Shown: positions 9,752-18,842, numbered from the stretch's first letter. The stretch is 64,000 bases of DNA from Pleomorphomonas sp. JP5 (GCF_023721815.1 NZ_JAMDLI010000008.1:62001-126000), one strand, 5' to 3'. Numbers and translations: made by a program. Notes: generated by a model not told the origin, from the sequence alone.

Positions 9752-9765
9752 GAAAAATGTTTGCA
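9750..9765 (+). promoter_or_regulatory. Possible sigma-54 promoter of tryptophanase
   Basis: TGGAAAAATGTTTGCA matches the -24/-12 pattern: TGG and TTGCA are intact, with the required 10 nt between GG and GC, but the CACG part is poorly conserved. It overlaps the right arm of the inverted repeat at 9723-9751. No enhancer-binding AAA+ activator gene is present nearby, which weakens the case. Confidence 0.3.
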
Positions 9766-9840
9766 GATTCCTAGAGACGCTGTCCGCCAGTCGCTCGCGA
9801 CGACCGGGGTGCCCAATGGTCTGTAGGAGGTAACGGACAA

Positions 9841-11277
9841 ATGGCTATCAAGTATTTCCCCGAACCATTCCGGATCAAGGTGGTGGAGCCGCTTCGGATG
9901 CTGACGGCGGAGGAGCGCGCAGCGAAGATCGCGGCGGCGAAGTACAACCTCTTCAATCTGGCCGGTGAGGATTGCTACATCGATCTGCTCACTGACAGCG
10001 GCACCAACGCCATGAGCCAGGAGCAGTGGGCCGGCGTTATGCGCGGCGACGAGGCTTATGCCGGCGCGTCGAGCTATTACAAGCTGCTCGAAGCGGGCAA
10101 GGACATCTTCAACTTCGGCTACATCCAGCCCGTGCACCAGGGCCGCGCCGCCGAGAAGGTGCTTTTCCCGCTGCTGCTCGGCAAGGGCAAGTTCGCCATC
10201 TCCAACATGTTCTTCGACACGACGCGCGCCCACGTCGAGCTGACCGGCGCTCGTTGCATCGACTGCGTCGTCGCGGCCGCCAAGGATCCGTCGCATCGCG
10301 CGCCCTTCAAGGGCAACATGGACGTCGAGAAGCTGAAGAAGACCATCGCCGAGCTGGGCGCCGAGAACATCGGCCTGATCGTCATGACGATCACCAACAA
10401 CTCGGCCGGCGGTCAGCCGGTGTCGATGCAGAACATGCGCGAGGTGGCCGAGGTTGCCAAGGCCAACGGCATCCTGCTCGACATCGACGCAGCCCGCTAC
10501 GCCGAGAACGCCTTCTTCGTTCAGCGTGACGAGCCCGGCTATCAGAACAAGTCGATCAAGGACATCATCCGCGAGATGTTCTCCTACGGCGACCTGTTCA
10601 CCATGTCGGCCAAGAAGGATGCCATCGTCAACATCGGCGGCATGCTCGGCGTCAAGGATGCCAACTCGCCGCTGATCCTGAAGATCAAGGCGAACTGCAT
10701 CTCCTTCGAGGGCTTCTTCACCTATGGCGGTCTCGCCGGACGTGACCTCGAGGCGCTGGCCATCGGTCTCTACGAAGGTATCGACAACGACTACCTGCGT
10801 TACCGTATCGGTCAGATCGAGTATCTCGCCTCCCGTCTCGACGATGCCGGCATCGGCTATCAGTCTCCGGCCGGCGGCCACGGCGTCTTCGTCGACGCTC
10901 GCGCGATGTTCCCGCACATTCCTTACAACGAGTACCCGGGCCAGGTCCTGGCCATCGAGCTCTACAAGGAAGCGGGCATCCGGACCTGCGACATCGGTTC
11001 CTACATGCTGGGCAATAACCCGGACACGGGCGAGCAGCTCAAGGCCGATTTCGAGTTCACCCGTCTCGCCATTCCGCGCCGGGTCTACACGCAGGCTCAC
11101 ATCGACATCATGGCCGAGGCCCTGATCGAGATCAAGAAACGCGCCCACACCATCAAGCGCGGTTACCGCATCACCTGGGAGCCGCCGATCCTCAGGCACT
11201 TCCAGGCCCATCTCGAGCCGATCGCCAACGAGGTCGAGCGGACCAAGAAAGAGGAATACACGGTCGCCGCCCAGTAA
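9841..11277 (+). CDS. tnaA: Tryptophanase (tyrosine phenol-lyase superfamily)
   Basis: A 478-residue PLP-dependent beta-eliminating lyase that would split tryptophan to indole, pyruvate and ammonia. Family signatures run throughout: [36 protein letters not shown]-like [19 protein letters not shown], and MSAKKDA carrying the PLP lysine (about K258/K259). Tryptophanase was chosen over tyrosine phenol-lyase because Asp126 (FFDTTRAH) and Ile385 (CDIGSY) match tryptophanase, where tyrosine phenol-lyase has Thr and a specificity Arg. GGAGG precedes ATG. The adjacent aromatic permease fits uptake followed by degradation. Confidence 0.88.
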   Translation: MAIKYFPEPFRIKVVEPLRMLTAEERAAKIAAAKYNLFNLAGEDCYIDLLTDSGTNAMSQEQWAGVMRGDEAYAGASSYYKLLEAGKDIFNFGYIQPVHQGRAAEKVLFPLLLGKGKFAISNMFFDTTRAHVELTGARCIDCVVAAAKDPSHRAPFKGNMDVEKLKKTIAELGAENIGLIVMTITNNSAGGQPVSMQNMREVAEVAKANGILLDIDAARYAENAFFVQRDEPGYQNKSIKDIIREMFSYGDLFTMSAKKDAIVNIGGMLGVKDANSPLILKIKANCISFEGFFTYGGLAGRDLEALAIGLYEGIDNDYLRYRIGQIEYLASRLDDAGIGYQSPAGGHGVFVDARAMFPHIPYNEYPGQVLAIELYKEAGIRTCDIGSYMLGNNPDTGEQLKADFEFTRLAIPRRVYTQAHIDIMAEALIEIKKRAHTIKRGYRITWEPPILRHFQAHLEPIANEVERTKKEEYTVAAQ

Positions 11278-11300
11278 TGGCGGACTGACCGGACCAATCA

Positions 11301-11338
11301 GGCGGGCGCCACGATCTGAGGAGGGAATGGCGCCCGCC
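11301..11338 (+). other. Intercistronic stem-loop between tryptophanase and permease
   Basis: GGCGGGCGCCA and TGGCGCCCGCC are perfect 11-bp arms with a 16-nt loop. No T-tract follows, so it probably acts on message stability or partial termination rather than as a full terminator. A GAGGAGGG run sits in the loop, but the frame starting at 11327 is not convincing as a gene. Confidence 0.5.
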
Positions 11339-11405
11339 CCGACGGGGGACAACCGGATATTCGGCCACCTTTGGCTCGTGCTATTCGGCTCAACGGGAGG
11401 ACATC

Positions 11406-12770
11406 ATGTCGTCAGACACGCAATCGCATCTCGCGCGCGGCCTCAAAAACCGCCATATCCAGATGATCGCTCTCGGCGGAGCGATCGGAACGGGCCTGTT
11501 CTACGGATCGGCCGCCTCGATCCAGCTTGTGGGACCGGGCATCATCGTTTCCTACATCATCGGCGGCTTCGTGATGTATCTCATCATGCGCATGCTTGGT
11601 GAGATGTCGACAGAAGAGCCGGTGGCCGGCGCCTTCAGCCACTTCGCCTACAAGTATTGGGGCGAGTTCGCCGGCTTTCTTGCCGGCTGGAACTACTGGT
11701 TCCTCTATATTCTGGTTTCCATGGCCGAGCTGACGGTGGTCGGCATCTATGTCGCCTATTGGTTCCCGGACTTTCCAGCGTGGCTGACATCATTGATCGT
11801 TCTGGTGACGATCACCGCGGTCAACCTGATCAACGTGCGCCTCTATGGCGAAGCCGAGTTCTGGTTCGCCATCATCAAGGTGCTGGCCGTGATCGGCATG
11901 ATCGTGCTCGGCCTGGTGCTGATCGTCTTCGGGCTTGGCGGCGAAGCGACCGGCCTTTCCAACCTGTGGGTCCACGGCGGCTTCTTCCCCAACGGCATAT
12001 GGGGCCTTCTCCTGTCGCTCGTGGTCGTCATGTTCTCCTTCGGTGGGACCGAGCTGATCGGCATCACCGCCGGCGAAGCCGACGATCCCAAAAAGTCGAT
12101 CCCGCAGGCCATCCGCCAGGTGATGTGGCGTATCCTGATCTTCTACATCGGCGCCCTCACGGTAATGATGATCATCTTCCCGTGGAACCAGGTCGGCATG
12201 GAAGGCAGCCCGTTCGTCACGATCTTCAGCAAGCTCGGCATCGGCTCGGCCGCGCACATTCTGAACTTCGTGGTGCTGACGGCGGCGATCTCGGTCTACA
12301 ACTCCGGCATCTATTCCAACGGCCGCATGCTCTACAGCCTTGCCGAACAGGGCAACGCCCCAAAGGTGTTCACCAAGCTCGGCGCCAACAAGGTCCCCTA
12401 TGTGGCGATCCTGTTCTCGTCGGCCTGCACCCTGGTCGTCGTCGCCATCAACTACCTGATCCCGGAAGGCGCTTTCATGCAGGTGATGGCCGTTGCCACC
12501 ACCGCCGCCACCATCACCTGGGTGATGATCGTGCTGGTTCACATGAGGTTCCGCAAGGCGCACGCCACCGAAGCCGGCAAGCTGACCTTCCCGGCGCCCT
12601 TCTATCCGATCGCCAACTACTTCTGCGTTGGCTTCATGGCCCTGATCATCGTCATGATGACGCAGATGGAGTCGATGCGGGCGGCGGTCATCGTGCTGCC
12701 GGTGTGGCTGATCGTCCTCTACATCGGCTTCCTGTTCCGCGGAAACACCCGGACGGCCGTGGCCGAGTGA
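11406..12770 (+). CDS. Aromatic amino acid permease (AroP-like, APC superfamily)
   Basis: A 454-residue inner-membrane amino acid:proton symporter with about 12 hydrophobic segments. The N-terminal signature RGLKNRHIQMIALGGAIGTG and the later EEPVAGAFSHFAYKYWG and FSFGGTELIGITAGEA segments are those of the AroP/PheP/proline-type group. ATG 11406 follows GGGAGG. Lying 128 bp behind tryptophanase on the same strand, it most likely imports tryptophan and other aromatic amino acids; the exact substrate is inferred from context. Confidence 0.87.
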   Translation: MSSDTQSHLARGLKNRHIQMIALGGAIGTGLFYGSAASIQLVGPGIIVSYIIGGFVMYLIMRMLGEMSTEEPVAGAFSHFAYKYWGEFAGFLAGWNYWFLYILVSMAELTVVGIYVAYWFPDFPAWLTSLIVLVTITAVNLINVRLYGEAEFWFAIIKVLAVIGMIVLGLVLIVFGLGGEATGLSNLWVHGGFFPNGIWGLLLSLVVVMFSFGGTELIGITAGEADDPKKSIPQAIRQVMWRILIFYIGALTVMMIIFPWNQVGMEGSPFVTIFSKLGIGSAAHILNFVVLTAAISVYNSGIYSNGRMLYSLAEQGNAPKVFTKLGANKVPYVAILFSSACTLVVVAINYLIPEGAFMQVMAVATTAATITWVMIVLVHMRFRKAHATEAGKLTFPAPFYPIANYFCVGFMALIIVMMTQMESMRAAVIVLPVWLIVLYIGFLFRGNTRTAVAE

Positions 12771-12793
12771 CCCCAGTCACCTGAAAGACGAAA

Positions 12794-12827
12794 CGGCGCG
12801 ATCCTCCTGGGATCGCGCCGCTTTTCA
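12794..12827. terminator. Bidirectional rho-independent terminator
   Basis: CGGCGCGATC and GATCGCGCCG form a perfect 10-bp stem with a 7-nt loop, followed by CTTTTCATTT on the plus strand and TTTCGTCTTT on the minus strand. It lies between the convergent permease and sulfide:quinone reductase genes and can serve both. Confidence 0.8.
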
Positions 12828-12843
12828 TTTGCGGTCGATGGGA

Positions 12844-14148
12844 TCAGGCGACGGCGTTGTCGTTGTCGTCGAACTTGATCGAACGCAACTTGTCGACGCC
12901 CATCACCTGCAAGGCGAGCTTCTCATAGAAGGGCTCGGACTGGCCGGTCCGGATCTTTCTCAGGAAGTATTTCTCGAAACCGACCTTTGCGACGTGCACC
13001 CAGTAGCCGGACGACGACCAGTTGACGTTGCGCGGCGGAATCTGCGGTTGGGCGACGAAGGCGACGCCGTTGTCGCCGAAATCGGCCAGGCAGATGGCAT
13101 TCCACGACGCCTCGGCATTGGGTGCCTTACCCTCGATCATGCGCTCGATGTTGTGAGCGGTGGCCGTCACCATGGATTCGATCATGAATCCGGTCTTGGG
13201 GACGCCAACCGGTACAGCTGTCTTCCCCATTGGCGGGATGGCGACGCAAACACCAATGGCGAACACGTTCGGGAAGGTCTGATTCTGCTGATGCCGGTCG
13301 ATGGTGACGAAGCCGCGTGGATTGACCAAACCGGCGGCGGATCGCAGCGCGTCGACACCTCGGAAAGCGGGCAGGATCATGGAGAAGGCGAAAGGCAGGT
13401 CATGCTTGGCTTTCGATGCCCCGTCCTCGGTCAGCTCCTCGACATGCATCACGCCGTCGTCGACCGTCTCGATGCGCGCATTGGTGATCCACTTGATGTG
13501 GTGGCTTCGCAACTGACTCTCGAGCAAACCCTTGGTGTCACCGACGCCGTCCAGGCCAAGATGGCCGATATAGGGCTCCGGCGTCACGAAAACCATCGGC
13601 ACCCGGTCCCGGACCTTGGCATCGCGCAGGGCCTTGTCCAACACGAAGGCGAACTCGTAGGCCGGGCCGAAGCACGACGCCCCCGGCGCCGCGCCGATGA
13701 TCACCGGCCCCGGGTTGGCGATCAACCTGTCAACGGCGGTCTTGGCCTCAACGGCGTGGCTGACCTGACAAATCGACTGCGTGTGCCCCTCGGGGCCCAG
13801 ACCCGGCACTTCGTCGAAGGCGAGCTCCGGACCGGTTGCGACGACAAGATAGTCGTAGGAGACGCTGTCTCCGTTGGTGAGCTCGATACGGTTCTCTTCC
13901 GGGACCAATCGCTCCGCCCCCTCCGGACGAAGAGCAATGCCGGCTTTCGAAAAGACAGGCACCAGGTCGACCTCCACCGAGGCCGTATCTCGCCAGCCGA
14001 CCGCAACCCAAGGGTTCGACGGTACGAACGAGTAGGTTGCGCCCCGATTGACGACGGTTATCTGATGCTCACGGCCGAGGACCTTGCGAAGCTCGTAGGC
14101 CATGATCGTTCCGCCCAGTCCTGCCCCCAGCACCACCACATGCGACAT
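12844..14148 (-). CDS. sqr: Sulfide:quinone oxidoreductase
   Basis: A 434-residue FAD flavoprotein that oxidises sulfide and passes electrons to the quinone pool at the membrane. The N-terminal dinucleotide-binding motif is VVLGAGLGG. All three redox cysteines of the Acidithiobacillus-type enzyme are present at near-identical spacing: Cys127 (QSICQVSHA), Cys159 (GASCFGPAYEF) and Cys353 (WNAICLADFGD). The C-terminal membrane-anchoring region (HVAKVGFEKYFLRKI) is also conserved. ATG 14148 with AGGAGAG upstream is preferred over the frame start at 14163. The persulfide-processing fusion protein is encoded just upstream on the same strand. Confidence 0.93.
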   Translation of the reverse strand: MSHVVVLGAGLGGTIMAYELRKVLGREHQITVVNRGATYSFVPSNPWVAVGWRDTASVEVDLVPVFSKAGIALRPEGAERLVPEENRIELTNGDSVSYDYLVVATGPELAFDEVPGLGPEGHTQSICQVSHAVEAKTAVDRLIANPGPVIIGAAPGASCFGPAYEFAFVLDKALRDAKVRDRVPMVFVTPEPYIGHLGLDGVGDTKGLLESQLRSHHIKWITNARIETVDDGVMHVEELTEDGASKAKHDLPFAFSMILPAFRGVDALRSAAGLVNPRGFVTIDRHQQNQTFPNVFAIGVCVAIPPMGKTAVPVGVPKTGFMIESMVTATAHNIERMIEGKAPNAEASWNAICLADFGDNGVAFVAQPQIPPRNVNWSSSGYWVHVAKVGFEKYFLRKIRTGQSEPFYEKLALQVMGVDKLRSIKFDDNDNAVA

Positions 14149-14267
14149 GATCGCTCTCCTCACGGCCCAACGGGCCTCTCTTTAATTTAGTATTTCATTA
14201 TATACCGCGTTCAACGATAAACGCCGATGCGACTTTGGTCAGAACTTTTGAGGGTCGACGCCATGAC

Positions 14268-14295
14268 AAAAGGGCCGCCACGCAGGTGACGGCCC
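14268..14295 (-). terminator. Terminator after the four-domain sulfur protein gene
   Basis: On the minus strand GGGCCG pairs with CGGCCC, extended by CA/TG around a 6-nt loop, and is followed by TTTTG (the AAAA at 14268-14271 on plus). It is 30 bp past the stop codon. sqr, 177 bp further on, would therefore need its own promoter; the AT-rich stretch at about 14180-14210 includes a minus-strand TATAAT that could be its -10. Confidence 0.6.
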
Positions 14296-14325
14296 CATTC
14301 CGAACTCGATTGAAGTCTTGCCCGC

Positions 14326-16824
14326 TCAGATGAAGAGTGTGGCTGCCGACTGCTGCGCCTCTCCGAGGAAAGTGGCAACGCCGCCGATCTCGACGCCGTC
14401 GATCAGCTCCTCGCGGCGGATGCCCATGACATCCATCGACATCTGGCAGGCCACCAGGGTGGCGCCCCCCTCGACAAGCGAAGCGAGCAGGCTCGCCGGC
14501 GTGTCGACGTTCTTGTCTCCCATCACCTTGCGCATCAGCCGCCCACCGAAGCCACCGAAGTTCATGTTGGAGAGGCGATTGAGCCGGCGCGCGCCCTTGG
14601 GCAACATGAAGCCGAACGCTGCGTCGATCATCGGCTTGCGCGGGCTCGGGGCGTCAGGCTCCCTGAGGACATTGAGCCCCCAGAAGGTGAAGAACAGCGT
14701 CACCTTCGAGCCCATGGCAAGCGCGCCATTGGCGATGATCAGCGAGGCCATCACCTTGTCAAGGTCACCAGAGAAGACCACGAGAGTCGTGCCGTCGCGA
14801 GGCGCCGCCACTGCCCCCTCCGTCGGCGCCGGCGCCACCGCCACCTTGCGGATCCTGGCGGTGATGATGCCCTTTTCGGTTCCCACGCCGAGCAACTGGT
14901 TGCCGGTCTTGTCGGCCCAGGCGCGAATGTCGCGGCCGAAGGCGGGATCGGAGGCCTTTACTTCCAGAAGCTCGCCCGTCTCCATCGCTTCGATGGCGCG
15001 GAAGGTCTTCAGAATGGGGCCGGGACACTGCAAGCCGGTGGCATCGAGCATCTGAACGTTGCCCGCGACCTCCACCCGGCAAACGCCCTTCTGCGCCTCC
15101 ATCTCCGAGGGATCGCGGCGGCGGATGTCCTCATAGTCGAACAGGTCCGGACTCGCCTGCTTCTCGGTGGCCCAGGCATAGGTCTTGAAGCCGCCGGTCA
15201 GGTTGCGCACGTTCTTGAAGCCTTCCTGCTTCAAGACGCGATAGGCGAGATAGCCGCGCAGGCCAACCTGGCAGAAGACGATCAGCGGCTTCTCCCGACC
15301 GATTTCGCCGAGCCGCTCGCGCAGATGGTCGAGCTCGATGTTGCGGGCGCCCGGCAGTGTCCGGATCGAGAACTCTTCCGGCGTCCGCACGTCGACCAGC
15401 TGGACGGAGGCGGGATCGTCCCGAAGGAGGTCGCTCAGCTCGCGCCAACCGATGATCTCGTGGCTGCCGTTCAGCACGTTCTCGGCGACATAGCCGGCAA
15501 CGTTGACCGGATCCTTGGCCGAGCCGAAGGGCGGCGCATAGGCCAGTTCCAGTTCGGTGAGCTCGGTCACCTTGAGGCCGGAGCGGATGGCGGTGGCAAT
15601 GACGTCGATGCGCTTGTCGGCGCCGTCGACGCCGACAGCCTGGGCACCCAGGATGGTGCCGTCGAGACCGTAGACCAGCTTCAGGCTGATCTGCTGGCTG
15701 CCGGGATAATAGGATGCGTGCGAGCCCGAGTGCGTGATGCTGGCACGATAGGGAATGCCGAGCGCCCTGACAGCCGTTTCGTTAAGGCCAGTACAAGCGG
15801 CCGCGAGATCGAACACCTTGAGAATGGCGGTGCCGAGCGTGCCGCCATAGCTGCGATAGCTCGCGGAATCGGCCGAGAGCATGTTGTCGGCGACGATTCT
15901 CGCCTGCCGGTTGGCCGGCCCCGCCAGCGGGATCAACGCCATGCGGCCGGATACCTTGTTCATCACCTCGATCGCATCGCCAACCGCGAAGATATCGGGG
16001 TCAGAAGTGGCTAGGTGTTCGTCGACCTTGATGCCACCAACCGCGCCGAGTTCGAGACCTGCCTCGCGGGCAAGTTTCACCTCTGGCCGGACGCCAATCG
16101 CCAGCACGACGATATCGGCCTGGATGCGCTTGCCGGACGCCAGGAAGACGATGGTATGATCGGGGCGGTCCTCGAAATGCTCGACCTTGTCGTCGAGATG
16201 GAGCTCAATCTCCTTGTCGCGCATATGGGCATGGACGATGGCCGCCATCTCGTCGTCGAAGGGGGCGAGCACATGCGGCGCGCCTTCGACTACGGTAGTG
16301 AACAGACCACGCTCGTGGAAGTTCTCGGCGACTTCCAGGCCGATGTAGCCGCCGCCGATCACCACGGCCCGACGCGGCTGGTTCTCGGCCAGCGAGGACA
16401 TGATGCGGTCAAGATCGGGGATGTTGCGCAGCGTGAAGATGCGCGGCGACGTGATGCCGGGGATCGGCGGCTTCAGCACTTCGGCGCCGGGCGACAGTAG
16501 CAGACGGTCATAGCTCTCGGCCGTTTCCTCGCCACTGTCGAGGTTGCGCAGGATTACCGTCTTGGCGGCTCGATCGATGGAGAGGGCCTCGGTGTGAGAG
16601 CGGACATCGACATGATAGCGCGCCTCGAACATCGTCTCGGAGGTGACCAGCAGCTTGTCTCGCTCGGCGATGGCCCCGGAGATGTGATAGGGCAGACCGC
16701 AGTTGGCAAAGCTGATGTAGGGGCCACGCTCGACGAGAACGATTTCCGCCCGTTCGTCGAGACGACGCAGGCGAGCCGCCGCCGTGGCGCCGCCAGCAAC
16801 ACCGCCGATGATGATGATCTTCAT
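14326..16824 (-). CDS. Four-domain persulfide-handling fusion: CoA-disulfide reductase-like, rhodanese, TusA, DsrE2
   Basis: An 832-residue fusion. Residues 1 to about 445 are an FAD/NAD(P) disulfide reductase of the CoA-disulfide/persulfide reductase class (IIGGVAGGATAAARLRR; active Cys42 in ISFANCGLPY). Next come a rhodanese domain with Cys518 (VFCQVGLRG), a TusA/SirA sulfur-carrier domain with Cys600 (GLQCPGPIL), and a DsrE2-type C-terminal domain with hydrophobic LFFTFWGL and Cys793 (ACQMSMDVMG). All four predicted sulfur-carrying cysteines are present, so sulfane sulfur could be relayed within one chain. ATG 16824 with GGAGTTGAG upstream is preferred over 16836. Its place before sqr suggests it processes the persulfide made by sulfide oxidation. 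Confidence 0.9.
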   Translation of the reverse strand: MKIIIIGGVAGGATAAARLRRLDERAEIVLVERGPYISFANCGLPYHISGAIAERDKLLVTSETMFEARYHVDVRSHTEALSIDRAAKTVILRNLDSGEETAESYDRLLLSPGAEVLKPPIPGITSPRIFTLRNIPDLDRIMSSLAENQPRRAVVIGGGYIGLEVAENFHERGLFTTVVEGAPHVLAPFDDEMAAIVHAHMRDKEIELHLDDKVEHFEDRPDHTIVFLASGKRIQADIVVLAIGVRPEVKLAREAGLELGAVGGIKVDEHLATSDPDIFAVGDAIEVMNKVSGRMALIPLAGPANRQARIVADNMLSADSASYRSYGGTLGTAILKVFDLAAACTGLNETAVRALGIPYRASITHSGSHASYYPGSQQISLKLVYGLDGTILGAQAVGVDGADKRIDVIATAIRSGLKVTELTELELAYAPPFGSAKDPVNVAGYVAENVLNGSHEIIGWRELSDLLRDDPASVQLVDVRTPEEFSIRTLPGARNIELDHLRERLGEIGREKPLIVFCQVGLRGYLAYRVLKQEGFKNVRNLTGGFKTYAWATEKQASPDLFDYEDIRRRDPSEMEAQKGVCRVEVAGNVQMLDATGLQCPGPILKTFRAIEAMETGELLEVKASDPAFGRDIRAWADKTGNQLLGVGTEKGIITARIRKVAVAPAPTEGAVAAPRDGTTLVVFSGDLDKVMASLIIANGALAMGSKVTLFFTFWGLNVLREPDAPSPRKPMIDAAFGFMLPKGARRLNRLSNMNFGGFGGRLMRKVMGDKNVDTPASLLASLVEGGATLVACQMSMDVMGIRREELIDGVEIGGVATFLGEAQQSAATLFI

Positions 16825-16853
16825 GCTCAACTCCATTTCTTGAAGTTGTTATA

Positions 16854-16883
16854 TACGAACGTACTAATCTACGAAAGTCGTAG
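16854..16883. promoter_or_regulatory. Paired inverted repeats at the promoter of the sulfur fusion gene
   Basis: TACGAACGTA (16854-16863) and CTACGA-AAG-TCGTAG (16869-16883) lie 30-60 bp before the start codon on the minus strand, beside an AT-rich TATATAAC stretch that could be the -10. Both share the TACG/CGTA half-site. This is the expected layout of an operator for a sulfide-responsive repressor, but no regulator gene is adjacent. A further GACGGA/TCCGTC repeat lies at 16887-16903. Confidence 0.45.
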
Positions 16884-17048
16884 GAAGACGGATGATGTCC
16901 GTCATACATGTTGGGAAAGTACCTGCAAGGCCTGTCGCGTACGTCTGGAGGAAAAGTCGTGGCATGCGGGGGATCGTCCTTGAGCCCCACTGCCAAAGCC
17001 GGCCTCTCGGAGGCCTCCCGGAGACGCTGTGTCGCGCCCTGCCCCGTC

Positions 17049-17999
17049 TCAGCCAAAGGATGGAAAGACGGCGATGATGCCGGCGAAAACCGCAAGCGAC
17101 ACCAACGTGTGGACCGTCAGCACCTGCATGATCAGGGGTCTTTCGGCCGCGGCGCTCGCATCGTCTGGCATGAACAGCGGCACGATGAATGGCGGCGGAA
17201 GGATCATCAGCGTGAACAGCGCCACCTGGTAACGCAGCTCGAAGCCAAGCAGGTGACCGAGCACCAGAAAAGCGGCGATACAGGCCAGCGGCAACTGCAC
17301 CAGCGCCCGGGCGCCCATGACCCGGACGATCTTGCGACCATCGACGGCCTCGAAGCGGAGGCCGTAGCCAACGACGATCAGAACCGCCGGAACCACCATG
17401 GGCGCCAGGAAGCGCAGGCTGTGGATGACGGCGTCGAGCCCGGGGATGGTTTCGAGCGTCGCTGTCCGAAGGCCGAGACCATTGAGCAGGAGGCCGGCCA
17501 GGATCGCGACCGTCACCGGATTGCGGACGAAGCCGAGAAGCAGGTCGCCCGGACGGGCCGAACCGTCGCGGGCGGCGATCAGCAAGGCGAAGAACACGAA
17601 CCAGATGAACAGTTCATGGCCCAGCGCCACCACGGCGATCGACGGTAGCGCGCTCGCACCATAGGCGCCGACGAACAGGCTGACGCCAAGCATGCCGAAT
17701 TCATAGCCGCCGGCCAGGAAGGGTGTGAAACGATCGACTGGGTAGAGCCGTCTGACCAGCACCCAGGCAAGCGCCAGGCCGAGACAGCAAGTCAGGAACA
17801 CAACCGCGATCAGGGACAAGTGGCCAACCGACAGGTTCATGTCGACGAACGACAGGAACAGCACCGACGGCAGCACCATGCGCACCACGATCTGACGAAG
17901 GCCATCGACGCCCTCATCGGACAGCCAACCGAAGCGGCGGCTGACAACACCAAGGGCGATCAGCAGGAAGATCGGAAGAATCTGGCCGACGAGCGACAT
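17049..17999 (-). CDS. AEC-family transporter (auxin efflux carrier-like permease)
   Basis: A 316-residue integral membrane protein of the AEC family (membrane transport protein PF03547 type), with about ten hydrophobic segments split by a central polar region. Bacterial members export or import small organic anions such as malate or malonate. MSLVGQILPIFLLIALG is the typical N-terminus; ATG 17999 has GGGGA 8 bp upstream, whereas the frame starting at 18098 adds a charged non-homologous extension. The substrate is not evident. An AGTCGTA half-site resembling the operator repeats of the sulfur gene lies upstream near 18057. Confidence 0.8.
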   Translation of the reverse strand: MSLVGQILPIFLLIALGVVSRRFGWLSDEGVDGLRQIVVRMVLPSVLFLSFVDMNLSVGHLSLIAVVFLTCCLGLALAWVLVRRLYPVDRFTPFLAGGYEFGMLGVSLFVGAYGASALPSIAVVALGHELFIWFVFFALLIAARDGSARPGDLLLGFVRNPVTVAILAGLLLNGLGLRTATLETIPGLDAVIHSLRFLAPMVVPAVLIVVGYGLRFEAVDGRKIVRVMGARALVQLPLACIAAFLVLGHLLGFELRYQVALFTLMILPPPFIVPLFMPDDASAAAERPLIMQVLTVHTLVSLAVFAGIIAVFPSFG

Positions 18000-18114
18000 G
18001 GCAGTCCCCATGAGTCTGGAAAAGCCAGTATCGCCCGAGCGGCCAGCACTCTGAATAGTCGTATGAATGTCTATGCGGCGAAGCGGTTGCTTCCGCATTC
18101 GCTTTGCCGGTGGG

Positions 18115-18702
18115 TCAGGAACTCACCGAGCCGATCGGCCAGATGGTGCGGCCATAGACCTCGTTCAGAACCTGCGCCAGGCCGGCGTAGATGGCCGAAG
18201 CGCCGCAGAACAGCCCTTCCCAGCCGGCAAGGTGGGTGATGGCCTCATTGCCGGTCGCGTCGCCGATGGCGAGCAGTGCGAACAGCACGGTCAGCGAGCC
18301 GAACACCACCTGCAGGGCACGGTTGAGACGCAGCGTTCCGATGAACAGGATGGCGGTAAACACGCCCCACATGCCGAGGAAGGCCGGCATGGCGGCATCC
18401 GGCGACGGGCCGGCGATGCCGAGCGAGGTCTTCTGCAGGACGATGAGGCCAACCAGAGCCAGCCAGAACATGCCGTAGCTGGTGAAGGCCGTGGCGGCAA
18501 AGGTGTTGCCCTTCTTCCACTCCATGATGCCGGCGATCATCTGCGCGAGACCGCCGTAGAAGATGCCCATGGCCAGGATCATCGTATCCATCGGATAGAA
18601 GCCGGCATTATGGAAGTTGAGAAGCACGGTGGTCATGCCGAAGCCCATCAGCCCCAGCGGAGCGGGGTTGGCGGTGGCGTCGGTCGAGTGGGCGGAACTC
18701 AT
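18115..18702 (-). CDS. Acetate uptake transporter, SatP/YaaH (GPR1/FUN34) family
   Basis: A 195-residue inner-membrane protein with six hydrophobic segments. The family signature [14 protein letters not shown] is at about residues 12-25, followed by the conserved [17 protein letters not shown] and GMFWL segments. Members move acetate and succinate with protons, or form channels for them. The start at 18702 (MSSAHSTDA) places the signature at the usual distance; the frame to 18828 is an unlikely extension. It lies behind the AEC permease gene on the same strand, so both may handle small organic acids. Confidence 0.88.
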   Translation of the reverse strand: MSSAHSTDATANPAPLGLMGFGMTTVLLNFHNAGFYPMDTMILAMGIFYGGLAQMIAGIMEWKKGNTFAATAFTSYGMFWLALVGLIVLQKTSLGIAGPSPDAAMPAFLGMWGVFTAILFIGTLRLNRALQVVFGSLTVLFALLAIGDATGNEAITHLAGWEGLFCGASAIYAGLAQVLNEVYGRTIWPIGSVSS

Positions 18703-18842
18703 CGGGATCAATCCAGGCAGGAGAGGCAAACAACCGGAGCCCACCGGCGTATCTCGACGCCCGCGGAGAACTCCGGCGGCGCCATCCCTAGAGGAGATGC
18801 CTGGAAAAACGAGTTGGGAAAGACGCATATCGGCCGAGGCGG

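Noticed and set aside
9427-9840. TnaC-like leader peptide before tryptophanase
   Set aside because: No short ORF with a ribosome site and a critical Trp was found in this interval.
9841-11277. Call as tyrosine phenol-lyase
   Set aside because: Asp126 and Ile385 match tryptophanase; tyrosine phenol-lyase would have Thr and a specificity Arg at these places.
11327-11602. ORF starting in the tnaA-permease stem-loop
   Set aside because: Out of frame with and mostly overlapping the permease gene; composition typical of a shadow frame.
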